From positions 1 to 17,883 of the forward strand of contig DIZY01000042.1 in the NCBI GenBank assembly GCA_002428055.1: DNA of 17,883 nt. Reading direction: 5' to 3'. Within the stretch, counting starts at the first letter, position 1. Every line of letters begins with the position of its first letter. The position numbers and the translations under genes were made by a program. Of this stretch, positions 8,437 through 14,828 are shown in pieces. The DNA is from Helicobacteraceae bacterium UBA6016 (GTDB taxonomy: Bacteria; Campylobacterota; Campylobacteria; Campylobacterales; UBA6016). A model generated the notes under the pieces. That model was not told the origin of the DNA. It did not search any database and saw only the letters and a list, made by a program, of their open reading frames with translations.

Positions 8437-8460
8437 ACGGGGAGCTTTATAGCTCTCCGT
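8437..8460. terminator. Bidirectional hairpin between convergent hpf and hisD
   Basis: The arms are ACGGGGAGCT (8437-8446) and AGCTCTCCGT (8451-8460) with a TTAT loop. Nine of ten positions pair perfectly and the tenth is a G-T wobble. The second arm encodes the last codons of hisD, and its stop is in the loop. The structure is only 5 bp after hpf, so it can serve both converging transcripts. T-tails are weak on both sides. Confidence 0.6.
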
Positions 8461-9748
8461 TTACTCTTGCTAGCACGCTTTCTTTATGGGCAAATAATCC
8501 CTCCACATCGGCAATCGTCGCACATTTATCTCCAAGCTCTTTTATCGCATCTTTTGAGAACGAAATAATTGAAGATTTTTTCATGAAGTGTTCCGTGGAT
8601 AGCGGGGAGAAAAACCGTGCGCTTGCGCCCGTAGGAAGCGTATGATTTGGTCCTGCTAGATAGTCTCCGATGGCTTCTGGCGTATAGTGTCCCAGAAATA
8701 TCGCACCGGCATGCTTAATAAAAGGCAGCAACTCCAATGCGTTTGTGACGCAAACTTCCAAGTGCTCCGGCGCTATATCATTCATGATAGACAGAGCCTC
8801 TTTTATGCTGTCGCAGATGACAATAATGCCGTTATTTGCGATAGATACGGAGCTTATCTCGCCTCTCGGTAACTCTTTGAGGTATCTCTCTATCTCTTTT
8901 GCCGTCTCTTCAGCCACTTTCTCGCTTGTTGTTACGAGATAAGAGCCTGCAAGCTCGTCGTGTTCGGCTTGAGATAACATATCTAGAGCTAGCCAAGACG
9001 GATTGGCGCTTTCATCCGCCAATATCCCTATTTCGCTTGGCCCCGCTATCATGTCTATGTTCACATCACCGAAAACAAGTTTTTTGGCAGTTGCGACAAA
9101 GATATTGCCCGGTCCCGTAATCACATCCACCTTCGGGATTGTTTTGCTACCGTAAGCCATTGCGGCTACGGCGCTTGCGCCGCCTATTTTAAACATCTTT
9201 TTAATGCCGCATAGATGCGCCGCCGCCATAAGTAGTTCGTTTGGCTCGCCGCCAGGCGTAGGCGTGCAGACTACTATCTCTTCTACTCCCGCTACTATCG
9301 CAGGAATGGCGTTCATTAAAAGAGAGCTTGGATACACCGCTTTGCCACCGGGTATATATAGTCCTGCCCTGTCTACGGGTGTTACTTTTTGCCCAAGTAT
9401 CGTGCCGTTCGACTCCGTCATCATCCAGCTTTTCGGTTTTAGCTCTTTATGATAGCTCTCTATTCTATTATATGCGGTATGTAGCGCATCTTTTAGTTTT
9501 GCGTCAAGGTTGTCGTACGCTTTTTTCATGGCATCTGTAGATACGGCAAGTTCGCTACCGCTTTTTGGACTCCATCCGTCAAACTTTGATATTGATTCGA
9601 GTAGGGCGTCGTCCCCCTTTGTTTTTACATCCGCTATTATCGATTTGACGATAGCTTCTACTTTTTCACCTTGAGTTTCGCCTCTATTTAGCGTAGCCGC
9701 AAGCTTTTCTTTAAAGTCGGCATCCGTGCTTTTTACTATTTTGATCAT
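8447..9748 (-). CDS. hisD: Histidinol dehydrogenase
   Basis: This enzyme catalyses the last two steps of histidine synthesis, NAD-dependent four-electron oxidation of L-histidinol to L-histidine. It is a cytoplasmic zinc homodimer. At 433 residues it has the family length. The zinc ligands can be placed at Q260 and H263 (LSQAEHD), D362 (IGDYLAGPNHTLPTG) and H421 near the C-terminus. The catalytic pair is E328-H329 (APEHLEV). The segments PGGKAVYPSSLLMNAIPA, TGPGNIFVATAK and IAGPSEIGILAD are also typical. The start is ATG with AGGA about 9 nt upstream. No other his gene is in the window: it stands alone between convergent hpf and a downstream-facing terminator of fba, so his genes are probably dispersed in this genome. 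Confidence 0.98.
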   Translation of the reverse strand: MIKIVKSTDADFKEKLAATLNRGETQGEKVEAIVKSIIADVKTKGDDALLESISKFDGWSPKSGSELAVSTDAMKKAYDNLDAKLKDALHTAYNRIESYHKELKPKSWMMTESNGTILGQKVTPVDRAGLYIPGGKAVYPSSLLMNAIPAIVAGVEEIVVCTPTPGGEPNELLMAAAHLCGIKKMFKIGGASAVAAMAYGSKTIPKVDVITGPGNIFVATAKKLVFGDVNIDMIAGPSEIGILADESANPSWLALDMLSQAEHDELAGSYLVTTSEKVAEETAKEIERYLKELPRGEISSVSIANNGIIVICDSIKEALSIMNDIAPEHLEVCVTNALELLPFIKHAGAIFLGHYTPEAIGDYLAGPNHTLPTGASARFFSPLSTEHFMKKSSIISFSKDAIKELGDKCATIADVEGLFAHKESVLARVNGEL

Positions 9749-9796
9749 CTCTTGTGTCCTATGATTAACGATTAAATATTTGTGATTTTTTGCGGA

Positions 9797-9802
9797 AGTA
9801 TA
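9797..9802 (-). promoter_or_regulatory. Possible -10 element for hisD
   Basis: Read on the minus strand, TATACT lies about 48 bp before the hisD ATG. No convincing -35 is seen. A TATTTAAT stretch nearer the gene is an alternative. The fba terminator lies upstream, so hisD should have its own promoter in this 108-bp gap. Confidence 0.3.
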
Positions 9803-9830
9803 GCGTAAAGTAGGTAGTAGTTTTGGTTGC

Positions 9831-9850
9831 CACCCCGCTTTGTCGGGGCG
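9831..9850 (-). terminator. Terminator hairpin after fba
   Basis: CCCCG at 9833-9837 and CGGGG at 9844-9848 form a GC-rich stem with a 6-nt loop. The stem extends through a wobble to a further GC pair (9831 and 9850). It begins 6 bp past the fba stop when read on the minus strand. It is followed by GC/AT-mixed sequence rather than a clean T-run. Confidence 0.6.
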
Positions 9851-9856
9851 CCTATC

Positions 9857-10933
9857 TTAGCAACGGTCTATGCAGTTTAGATCTGAAAATGCTTGTTTTA
9901 GTCTTTCAATCATAGTTTTTTGACCTTCTCTTATGACTACGCGAGGGTCGTAATATTTTTTGTTAGGTTTTTCCGCGCCTTCCGGATTTCCTATTTGACC
10001 TTGCAAATAGCCTCTATTTTTGGCTTCATAAGCCCTAATGCCGTCCCAAAATGCCCACTGCGTATCGGTGTCGATATTCATTTTAACGACCCCGTAGCTA
10101 ATAGCGTTTCTGATGTCGGAAAGCTCAGAGCCAGAACCGCCGTGGAATACGAAATTAACCGGCTTTGGGCCGAGGTTTCTTTTTTTCTCGATATATTTTT
10201 GGGAGTTGTCTAGTATTTCGGGACTTAGTTTTACATTGCCCGGTGAATATACGCCGTGGACATTGCCAAACGACGCTGCTATCGTAAAGTTGGTGCTAAT
10301 AGCCGAGAGTCTTTCGTAGGCATAGTCTACATCTGCGGGTTGAGTATATAGCTTGGAGTTGTCCATGCTCGTATTATCCACGCCGTCTTCCTCTCCGCCC
10401 GTACAACCTAGCTCTATCTCCAAAGTCATACCCATTTTACTCATACGAGTTAGGTATTTTTCGCAAATTTCGATATTTTCATGCAGAGGCTCTTCGGATA
10501 GGTCAAGCATGTGAGATGAGAAAAGAGGTTTGCCGTGCTGTGCAAAATATTTTTCGCTCGCATCAAGCAGTCCGTCTATCCAAGGCAGAAGTTTTTTTGC
10601 CGCATGGTCTGTGTGTATTAGCACGGGAATGCCGTACGCCTCAGCCACATTGTGTATGTGAAGTGCGCCCGATATACTTCCAAGTATCGCAGCTTTTTCG
10701 CCATCGTTTTTTAGCCCCTTGCCTGCGATAAAAATACCGCCGCCGTTACTAAATTGCACAATAGCCGGAGATTTTACAGCTGCGGCTGCCTCCAAAACAG
10801 CGTTTATGCTATCGGTACCGACGCAGTTTACAGCGGGTATTGCAAAGCCGTTCTCTTTGGCTACCGCAAAAAGTTTTGATACATCATCACCCGTTACAAC
10901 GCCGGCTTTTATGACATCTAATACTTTTGACAT
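9857..10933 (-). CDS. fbaA: Fructose-bisphosphate aldolase, class II
   Basis: This zinc enzyme reversibly splits fructose 1,6-bisphosphate into dihydroxyacetone phosphate and glyceraldehyde 3-phosphate, for glycolysis or gluconeogenesis. The 358 residues align in length and numbering with E. coli FbaA (type A, about 359). Catalytic D109 and zinc ligand H110 are in HTDHAAKKLLPWIDG. The other zinc ligands are E174 (EIELGCTGGEEDG), H226 (FGNVHGVY) and H264 (FHGGSGS). N286 and D288 in MNIDTDTQWA contact substrate. A TAAGGAG ribosome site overlaps the stop of the parvulin gene 11 bp upstream, so the two are translated from one mRNA. The same pairing occurs in H. pylori and C. jejuni. A hairpin follows the stop. 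Confidence 0.98.
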   Translation of the reverse strand: MSKVLDVIKAGVVTGDDVSKLFAVAKENGFAIPAVNCVGTDSINAVLEAAAAVKSPAIVQFSNGGGIFIAGKGLKNDGEKAAILGSISGALHIHNVAEAYGIPVLIHTDHAAKKLLPWIDGLLDASEKYFAQHGKPLFSSHMLDLSEEPLHENIEICEKYLTRMSKMGMTLEIELGCTGGEEDGVDNTSMDNSKLYTQPADVDYAYERLSAISTNFTIAASFGNVHGVYSPGNVKLSPEILDNSQKYIEKKRNLGPKPVNFVFHGGSGSELSDIRNAISYGVVKMNIDTDTQWAFWDGIRAYEAKNRGYLQGQIGNPEGAEKPNKKYYDPRVVIREGQKTMIERLKQAFSDLNCIDRC

Positions 10934-10944
10934 ACTCGGACTCC

Positions 10945-11769
10945 TTATTTTTTGATTTCGACTTTTGCTTTTTCTCTAAGCGCTTTACCTTTAGCGGCTA
11001 CGCTCTCTTTGAATTTGTCCACTTTCAATACTTGCTTGATTTGCTCTTTTGCGTTTTCAAACGATACTTTACCCGCAGGTTTTTGGTCTACTAGATATAC
11101 AAGATGATAGCCAAACTGTGTTTTTACCGGAGCTTTGCTCATCTCCCCTTTTTTCATAGCTTTTGCGGCGTTAAAAAACTCTTTTACCATTCTGCCCTCG
11201 GCAAACCATCCAAGCTTTCCGCCGTTTGTTTTTGTACCGTCAAGCGAGTATTTCGCAGCGGCAACCGCAAAAGCGTCTTCTAGTTTATCTTTTGGCGCAG
11301 ACTTTAACTCGCCAAGTATTTTTTTGGCTTCAGCCTCTGTTTTTACGATGATATGTCTAGCGTTAAAAAGTTCAGGTTGTTTGAATTTTTCGCCGTTTGC
11401 ATCATAAAACTTTTTGGCCTCTTCGTCTGTTACGCTTATTTTGTCAAACTGTTTTTTCATCCAAACTTCGAAAGTAAGCTCTTTTGAAGCTCTTTCTAGT
11501 TCTTTTTTGTACTCTTCTGTGTTTTGAATACCCTCTTTTGAAGCCTCGTCAAGTAAAAGTTGCTTTTCTATTATTTGGTTGAGCACTTTTTCTTTTACAT
11601 CTTTTGCTAACGAGTCATAATCTACATTTGCCTCAGGGATTGTTCTCAAAAATGCGCTTACATCGTCCATAGTTATACTTTTATCGTTAACGGTGGCAAC
11701 TACATCTGCGGCAAAAGCACCGCTGCACAAAACCGTAGCCGCACAAACAGAGAAAAGAAACTTTTTCAT
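10945..11769 (-). CDS. Periplasmic parvulin-type peptidyl-prolyl isomerase (PEB4/CBF2-like)
   Basis: This 274-residue protein is a SurA-like periplasmic chaperone/isomerase for outer-membrane proteins. An N-terminal signal peptide is clear (MKKFLF, hydrophobic core, cleavage likely after AFA at 20). Helical N-terminal SurA-type sequence follows (about 22-110). The parvulin domain spans about 134-228, with RHIIVKT, the GGKLGWF segment and the FGYHLVYLVDQK end. A charged C-terminal helix closes the protein. The frame is open 30 codons further upstream to 11859. The inner ATG at 11769 is preferred because it opens the signal peptide, has AAGGA 9 nt upstream, and the promoter -10 at 11864-11869 puts the transcript start at or after the upstream ATG. 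It is followed by fba, as in H. pylori HP0175-HP0176 and C. jejuni peb4-fba. Confidence 0.93.
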   Translation of the reverse strand: MKKFLFSVCAATVLCSGAFAADVVATVNDKSITMDDVSAFLRTIPEANVDYDSLAKDVKEKVLNQIIEKQLLLDEASKEGIQNTEEYKKELERASKELTFEVWMKKQFDKISVTDEEAKKFYDANGEKFKQPELFNARHIIVKTEAEAKKILGELKSAPKDKLEDAFAVAAAKYSLDGTKTNGGKLGWFAEGRMVKEFFNAAKAMKKGEMSKAPVKTQFGYHLVYLVDQKPAGKVSFENAKEQIKQVLKVDKFKESVAAKGKALREKAKVEIKK

Positions 11770-11863
11770 AAATGGAAATCCTTTATTTTTGTTTTTGAGT
11801 ATATAAACATAAAAAGACGGTTTTGTTTCACGCCTATTTGTGTGCATACCGCAATTCATAAAA

Positions 11864-11869
11864 ATTATA
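11864..11869 (-). promoter_or_regulatory. -10 element of the parvulin-fba operon
   Basis: A perfect TATAAT on the minus strand, directly preceded by CTG, lies 94 bp before the parvulin ATG. It implies a leader of about 85-90 nt. No -35 consensus is evident, which is common in Campylobacterota. It rules out the upstream ATG at 11859. Confidence 0.6.
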
Positions 11870-12000
11870 CAGAATAGTTGTTTAGTTGAGAGCTATTAGG
11901 GCGACTAGTCGCAAGAGCCGTCTGCTGAAGACCTATTTTTGAGCTTAGCTTAAAAATTGAGAATCAATTGGATGGTTTAGTTAATTTAAACGGGTTTCAA

Positions 12001-12006
12001 TATAAT
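12001..12006 (+). promoter_or_regulatory. -10 element of the shape-enzyme operon
   Basis: A perfect TATAAT lies 41 bp before the ATG at 12048. It is preceded by AT-rich sequence with no clear -35. The predicted start near 12013 gives a leader of about 35 nt with GGAG at 12034-12037, 10 nt before the start codon. Confidence 0.6.
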
Positions 12007-12047
12007 TTCGGTTTTGAAAAACTTAAAATCTATGGAGTTGGTCTTTT

Positions 12048-13016
12048 ATGCTGAAAAAATGGTTATTTATATTGTGCTCGGCGGCATCTTTTGCTTTTGC
12101 ATCGTCGGATATTATCGAGATGTATAGAAAAAAAGGGGTTGACGCCGCTATTTTAGAAATAGAAAAACAGCTTGCGACAAAAGAATATTGGCAGAGTTAT
12201 TTAAAAGATCACGATACATCGTTTGGTTTTTACGAAACCGACAAGTATATACTCATTACGGATAAGTCAAAGCCGGAGATAGCGCTTTATACTTACAAAG
12301 ACCACAAGCTTATGCAAATCAATAAATCTACGGCGAGGGTCGGCGGTAAAAAAGGCGACAAAGAAAAAAGCGGGGACTTTAAGACTCCGACCGGTTCGTA
12401 TGATTTTGTAAACAAACTAGGTAAGCTAAATACTTTTTACGGCCCTTTTGCATACGCTACGGATTACCCAAATCTATACGATGTAGTAAACAAAAAAGAC
12501 GGTTACGGTATTTGGCTTCACGGTATGCCGATGGACGGTAATAGGACGCCTTCTACGAGAGGGTGTGTCGTTGTAAATAACGACTACCTTGTAAATTTGG
12601 ATAAAAAAATAACATATCAAAAAACTGTACTAATAATTGACGATAAGCCGCTTCCAAAAACATCAAAAGAGGATGTCGCCACGATACTTTCCTCAATGTT
12701 TCAATGGAAAAAAGCGTGGGAGCGAAATGACCTAAACGGTTATCTCAGTTTTTACGACGGTAGCTTTAGGCGCTTTGACGGTATGGAAAAAAAGGCGTAT
12801 AGCGCATACAAGCAGAGGATTTTTGGCAAAAATGAGTCGAAAAAGATTGTGTTTAGAGAGTTTGAAGTTACGCCAAATCCAACAAGCAAGAACGAGAAGA
12901 TATTTAAAGTCAAATTCTACGAAGAGTACTGGGCCCCTTCTTTCAAATTTAACGGCATAAAAGACCTTTTTGTAAAAGTAGATAACGGAAAAATGACAAT
13001 AATGGCCGAGAGATAA
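12048..13016 (+). CDS. YkuD-fold L,D-carboxypeptidase/transpeptidase with NTF2-like C-terminus (Csd6/Pgp2-like)
   Basis: This is a periplasmic peptidoglycan enzyme of 322 residues. A signal peptide is visible (cleavage likely after FAFA at 18). The YkuD catalytic domain covers about 63-197, with TPTGSYDF, catalytic H159 in WLHGMPMDG, and nucleophile C173 in STRGCVVV. From about 205 to 322 there is an NTF2-like domain with the W-x-x-AW pattern and YLSFYDGSF. This architecture is that of H. pylori Csd6 (about 330 residues) and C. jejuni Pgp2, which trim tetrapeptide stems to tripeptides and are needed for helical cell shape. L,D-transpeptidase activity cannot be excluded from sequence. The next gene follows after 5 bp and encodes the enzyme for the next trimming step in those species. 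Confidence 0.88.
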   Translation: MLKKWLFILCSAASFAFASSDIIEMYRKKGVDAAILEIEKQLATKEYWQSYLKDHDTSFGFYETDKYILITDKSKPEIALYTYKDHKLMQINKSTARVGGKKGDKEKSGDFKTPTGSYDFVNKLGKLNTFYGPFAYATDYPNLYDVVNKKDGYGIWLHGMPMDGNRTPSTRGCVVVNNDYLVNLDKKITYQKTVLIIDDKPLPKTSKEDVATILSSMFQWKKAWERNDLNGYLSFYDGSFRRFDGMEKKAYSAYKQRIFGKNESKKIVFREFEVTPNPTSKNEKIFKVKFYEEYWAPSFKFNGIKDLFVKVDNGKMTIMAER

Positions 13017-13021
13017 GCGGT

Positions 13022-14308
13022 TTGAAAAAAATCATTTTTGCGTTTTTTGTTGCGCTCTCCCTAAATGCCGCCAATTTGCACTTTAGTCTGCATAAGATGG
13101 AGACGGGCAAGGGGGATACCCTTTTGATTATCGGGGGAATACACGGTAACGAGCCGGGCGGGTATTTTGCTCCAATGCTTTTTTTGGCTCACTACAAAAT
13201 TACCGAAGGTAATGTCTGGGTAGTTCCAAATCTCAACTTTGACAGTCTTATTCAAAACCAGCGCGGAATTTACGGAGACATGAACCGAAAATTTGCCGTT
13301 ATAAAAAATGACGACAAAGACAAGAAGATAGTAGACGATATTAAAAAGCTGATGCTAGAGCCAAAAGTCAGTCTTATTCTAAATCTCCACGACGGACACG
13401 GATTTTATAGGCCTCAGCCCAAAAACGACCTTTTTAATCCAAAAGCGTGGGGGCAGGCTTTTATCATAGACCAGCAAGCTCTCGCAGGCGCAAAGTACGG
13501 TAATCTCGGCGAAATAGCCTCCAAAATATCTAAGAAAAACAATGTCGTCTTAGAAGAAGATGTGCATGAGTTTAATGTTAAAAACACGCAGACAAAAGAC
13601 AAAGACGAGGCGATGAGGCAGAGTCTTACATATTTTGCGATTAAAAACAAAAAGCCGGCTCTTGCGGTGGAGACTAGCAAAAACATAGCCGATTTACCGA
13701 CTAAAGTACTATACCAGCTCAAAAGCTTTGAAGAGTTCATGCAGATAATGGGCATAAAGTATAAAAGAGATTTTGAACTAAACCAAAAAACTGTTGCCGC
13801 ACTACTGCAAAACTACGGAGAAATTGAGATACCGCCTTTAAAGATAAAGTTGCCGCTAAGTGATTTGAAGCCGCAGATTAAATATTTTCCGATAGATGCA
13901 AAAGGAGCGGTGTACAAAAGTCAAAATCCGCTCGTTGCTACCATGCAAGGCAAGAACGGTTATGAAATATACAGCGGAAATATTAAAATAACGACGCTAA
14001 CGACGCAAACTTACGCCTTTGACGATTCGCTAAAAGAGGTAGAGGCATTTGCTGACGGCAAAAGTCAGCAAATAGCCATAGGTTCTTATCTAAAAGCCAA
14101 AAGCAACTTTAAAATAAATGTTCCGGATGGCTACAGGCTCAATATCATAGGCTTTAGCAAAAAAGGTGCGGAAAACGAGAGCGGAATAGAAGTTGCAAAA
14201 TCTTCTATCGATAAAAACTACTCTCTCGATAAATCCGCAAAGCTTTACAGAGCCGAAATCTACAAAGGCAAAAGCTTTTGCGGTATGATAGTAGTAAACT
14301 TCGAATAA
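13022..14308 (+). CDS. M14-family peptidoglycan D,L-carboxypeptidase (Csd4/Pgp1-like)
   Basis: This is a periplasmic zinc carboxypeptidase of 428 residues, close to H. pylori Csd4 (438) and C. jejuni Pgp1, which cut muramyl tripeptides to dipeptides and control helical shape. The signal peptide is at 1-16 (ALSLNAA). Zinc ligands are H41 and E44 (GGIHGNEPGG) and H123 (NLHDGHGF). The substrate-site arginines R81 and R89 lie in QRG and MNRKF. The likely general base is E217 in LAVETSK. The 200 residues after about 235 would hold the two small accessory domains of the Csd4 fold. The start is TTG: it is the only one keeping the signal peptide, though its ribosome site is weak; the next ATG (codon 26) would remove it. 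The stop overlaps the ribosome site of the peroxiredoxin gene. Confidence 0.88.
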   Translation: MKKIIFAFFVALSLNAANLHFSLHKMETGKGDTLLIIGGIHGNEPGGYFAPMLFLAHYKITEGNVWVVPNLNFDSLIQNQRGIYGDMNRKFAVIKNDDKDKKIVDDIKKLMLEPKVSLILNLHDGHGFYRPQPKNDLFNPKAWGQAFIIDQQALAGAKYGNLGEIASKISKKNNVVLEEDVHEFNVKNTQTKDKDEAMRQSLTYFAIKNKKPALAVETSKNIADLPTKVLYQLKSFEEFMQIMGIKYKRDFELNQKTVAALLQNYGEIEIPPLKIKLPLSDLKPQIKYFPIDAKGAVYKSQNPLVATMQGKNGYEIYSGNIKITTLTTQTYAFDDSLKEVEAFADGKSQQIAIGSYLKAKSNFKINVPDGYRLNIIGFSKKGAENESGIEVAKSSIDKNYSLDKSAKLYRAEIYKGKSFCGMIVVNFE

Positions 14309-14318
14309 GGAAAAACAG

Positions 14319-14783
14319 ATGCAAGTAGGCGTTAAAGCTCCGGAATTTTGCCTCAAAAATCAAGACGGCAATGAAGTATGTTCAAGGGACTTTAAAGGCA
14401 AATGGATGGTTTTGTACTTCTATCCAAAAGATGATACGCCTGGGTGTACGACTGAGGCGTGCGAATTTACGGAGGAATTTCCTAATTTTTTAGAGATGGA
14501 TGCGGTAGTGCTAGGTATTAGCGCCGATACGGTAGAAAAACACAAAAAATTTGCAGATAAGCATAGTATTCATATCACGCTTCTATCGGATGCCGAGCAT
14601 AAAATGATAGAGAGTTACGGCGCATGGAGAGAGAAGAATATGTGCGGCAAAAAATATATGGGAATAGTGCGTTCGACGGTACTTGTAAATCCAAATGGCG
14701 AAGTGGCGCACTACTGGGATAATGTAAAAGCCAAAGGGCATGCCGAAAAAGTAAAAGAACAACTTGCAAAACTAAGAAGCTAG
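14319..14783 (+). CDS. bcp: Thioredoxin-dependent thiol peroxidase, Bcp/PrxQ-type peroxiredoxin
   Basis: This is a cytoplasmic peroxiredoxin of 154 residues, normal for Bcp, that reduces hydrogen peroxide and organic hydroperoxides using thioredoxin. The active-site segment FYPKDDTPGCTTEACEF carries the peroxidatic C43 and the resolving C48 five residues later, the PrxQ arrangement. The catalytic arginine is in IVRSTVLVNPNG (R118), and GISADTVEKHKKFADKH is also typical. No signal peptide is present. It begins 10 bp after the Csd4-like gene with AAGGA overlapping the upstream TAA, so it is probably in the same transcript. No functional link to peptidoglycan trimming is known to me. A hairpin overlaps its stop. 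Confidence 0.96.
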   Translation: MQVGVKAPEFCLKNQDGNEVCSRDFKGKWMVLYFYPKDDTPGCTTEACEFTEEFPNFLEMDAVVLGISADTVEKHKKFADKHSIHITLLSDAEHKMIESYGAWREKNMCGKKYMGIVRSTVLVNPNGEVAHYWDNVKAKGHAEKVKEQLAKLRS

Positions 14784-14800
14784 ATAAATAGCCGCTTCTT
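14774..14800 (+). terminator. Hairpin overlapping the bcp stop codon
   Basis: AAGAAGC (14774-14780) pairs perfectly with GCTTCTT (14794-14800) around a 13-nt loop that contains the bcp stop TAG. The distal arm runs on into TT, so a short T-rich tail exists. It may terminate or attenuate transcription before glgP, whose strong AAGGAG site follows at 14816-14821. Confidence 0.5.
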
Positions 14801-14828
14801 TTCACTCTGACATACAAGGAGTTAGTCG

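Larger units (their letters stand above)
11770..12047. other. Divergent intergenic regulatory region with several inverted repeats
   Basis: This 278-bp gap is the largest in the window and separates the divergent parvulin-fba and shape-enzyme operons. I see no coding sequence. It holds both promoters and four symmetric elements: a perfect 12-bp palindrome GCGACTAGTCGC (11901-11912), a small GTCT/AGAC hairpin (11919-11931), arms TTTTTGAGC and GCTTAAAAA around TTA (11936-11956, one wobble), and AATTGA/TCAATT around GAA (11955-11969). The heptamer TTTAGTT occurs at 11881 and again at 11976. They could be operators or structured RNA; nothing identifies a regulator. Confidence 0.5.

Noticed and set aside
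11725..11727. Cysteine in the parvulin signal peptide (VLCSGA) as a lipoprotein site
   Set aside because: The residues before the cysteine do not fit a lipobox, and a normal signal peptidase I site (AFA) follows.
11770..11859. Thirty-codon upstream extension of the parvulin gene
   Set aside because: The signal peptide starts at the inner ATG (11769), which has a good ribosome site, and the TATAAT at 11864-11869 places the transcript start at about the upstream ATG.
11936..11956. TTTTTGAGC/GCTTAAAAA hairpin as an intrinsic terminator of a small RNA
   Set aside because: The T-run is on the 5' arm and the A-run on the 3' arm in both directions, the wrong order for an intrinsic terminator.
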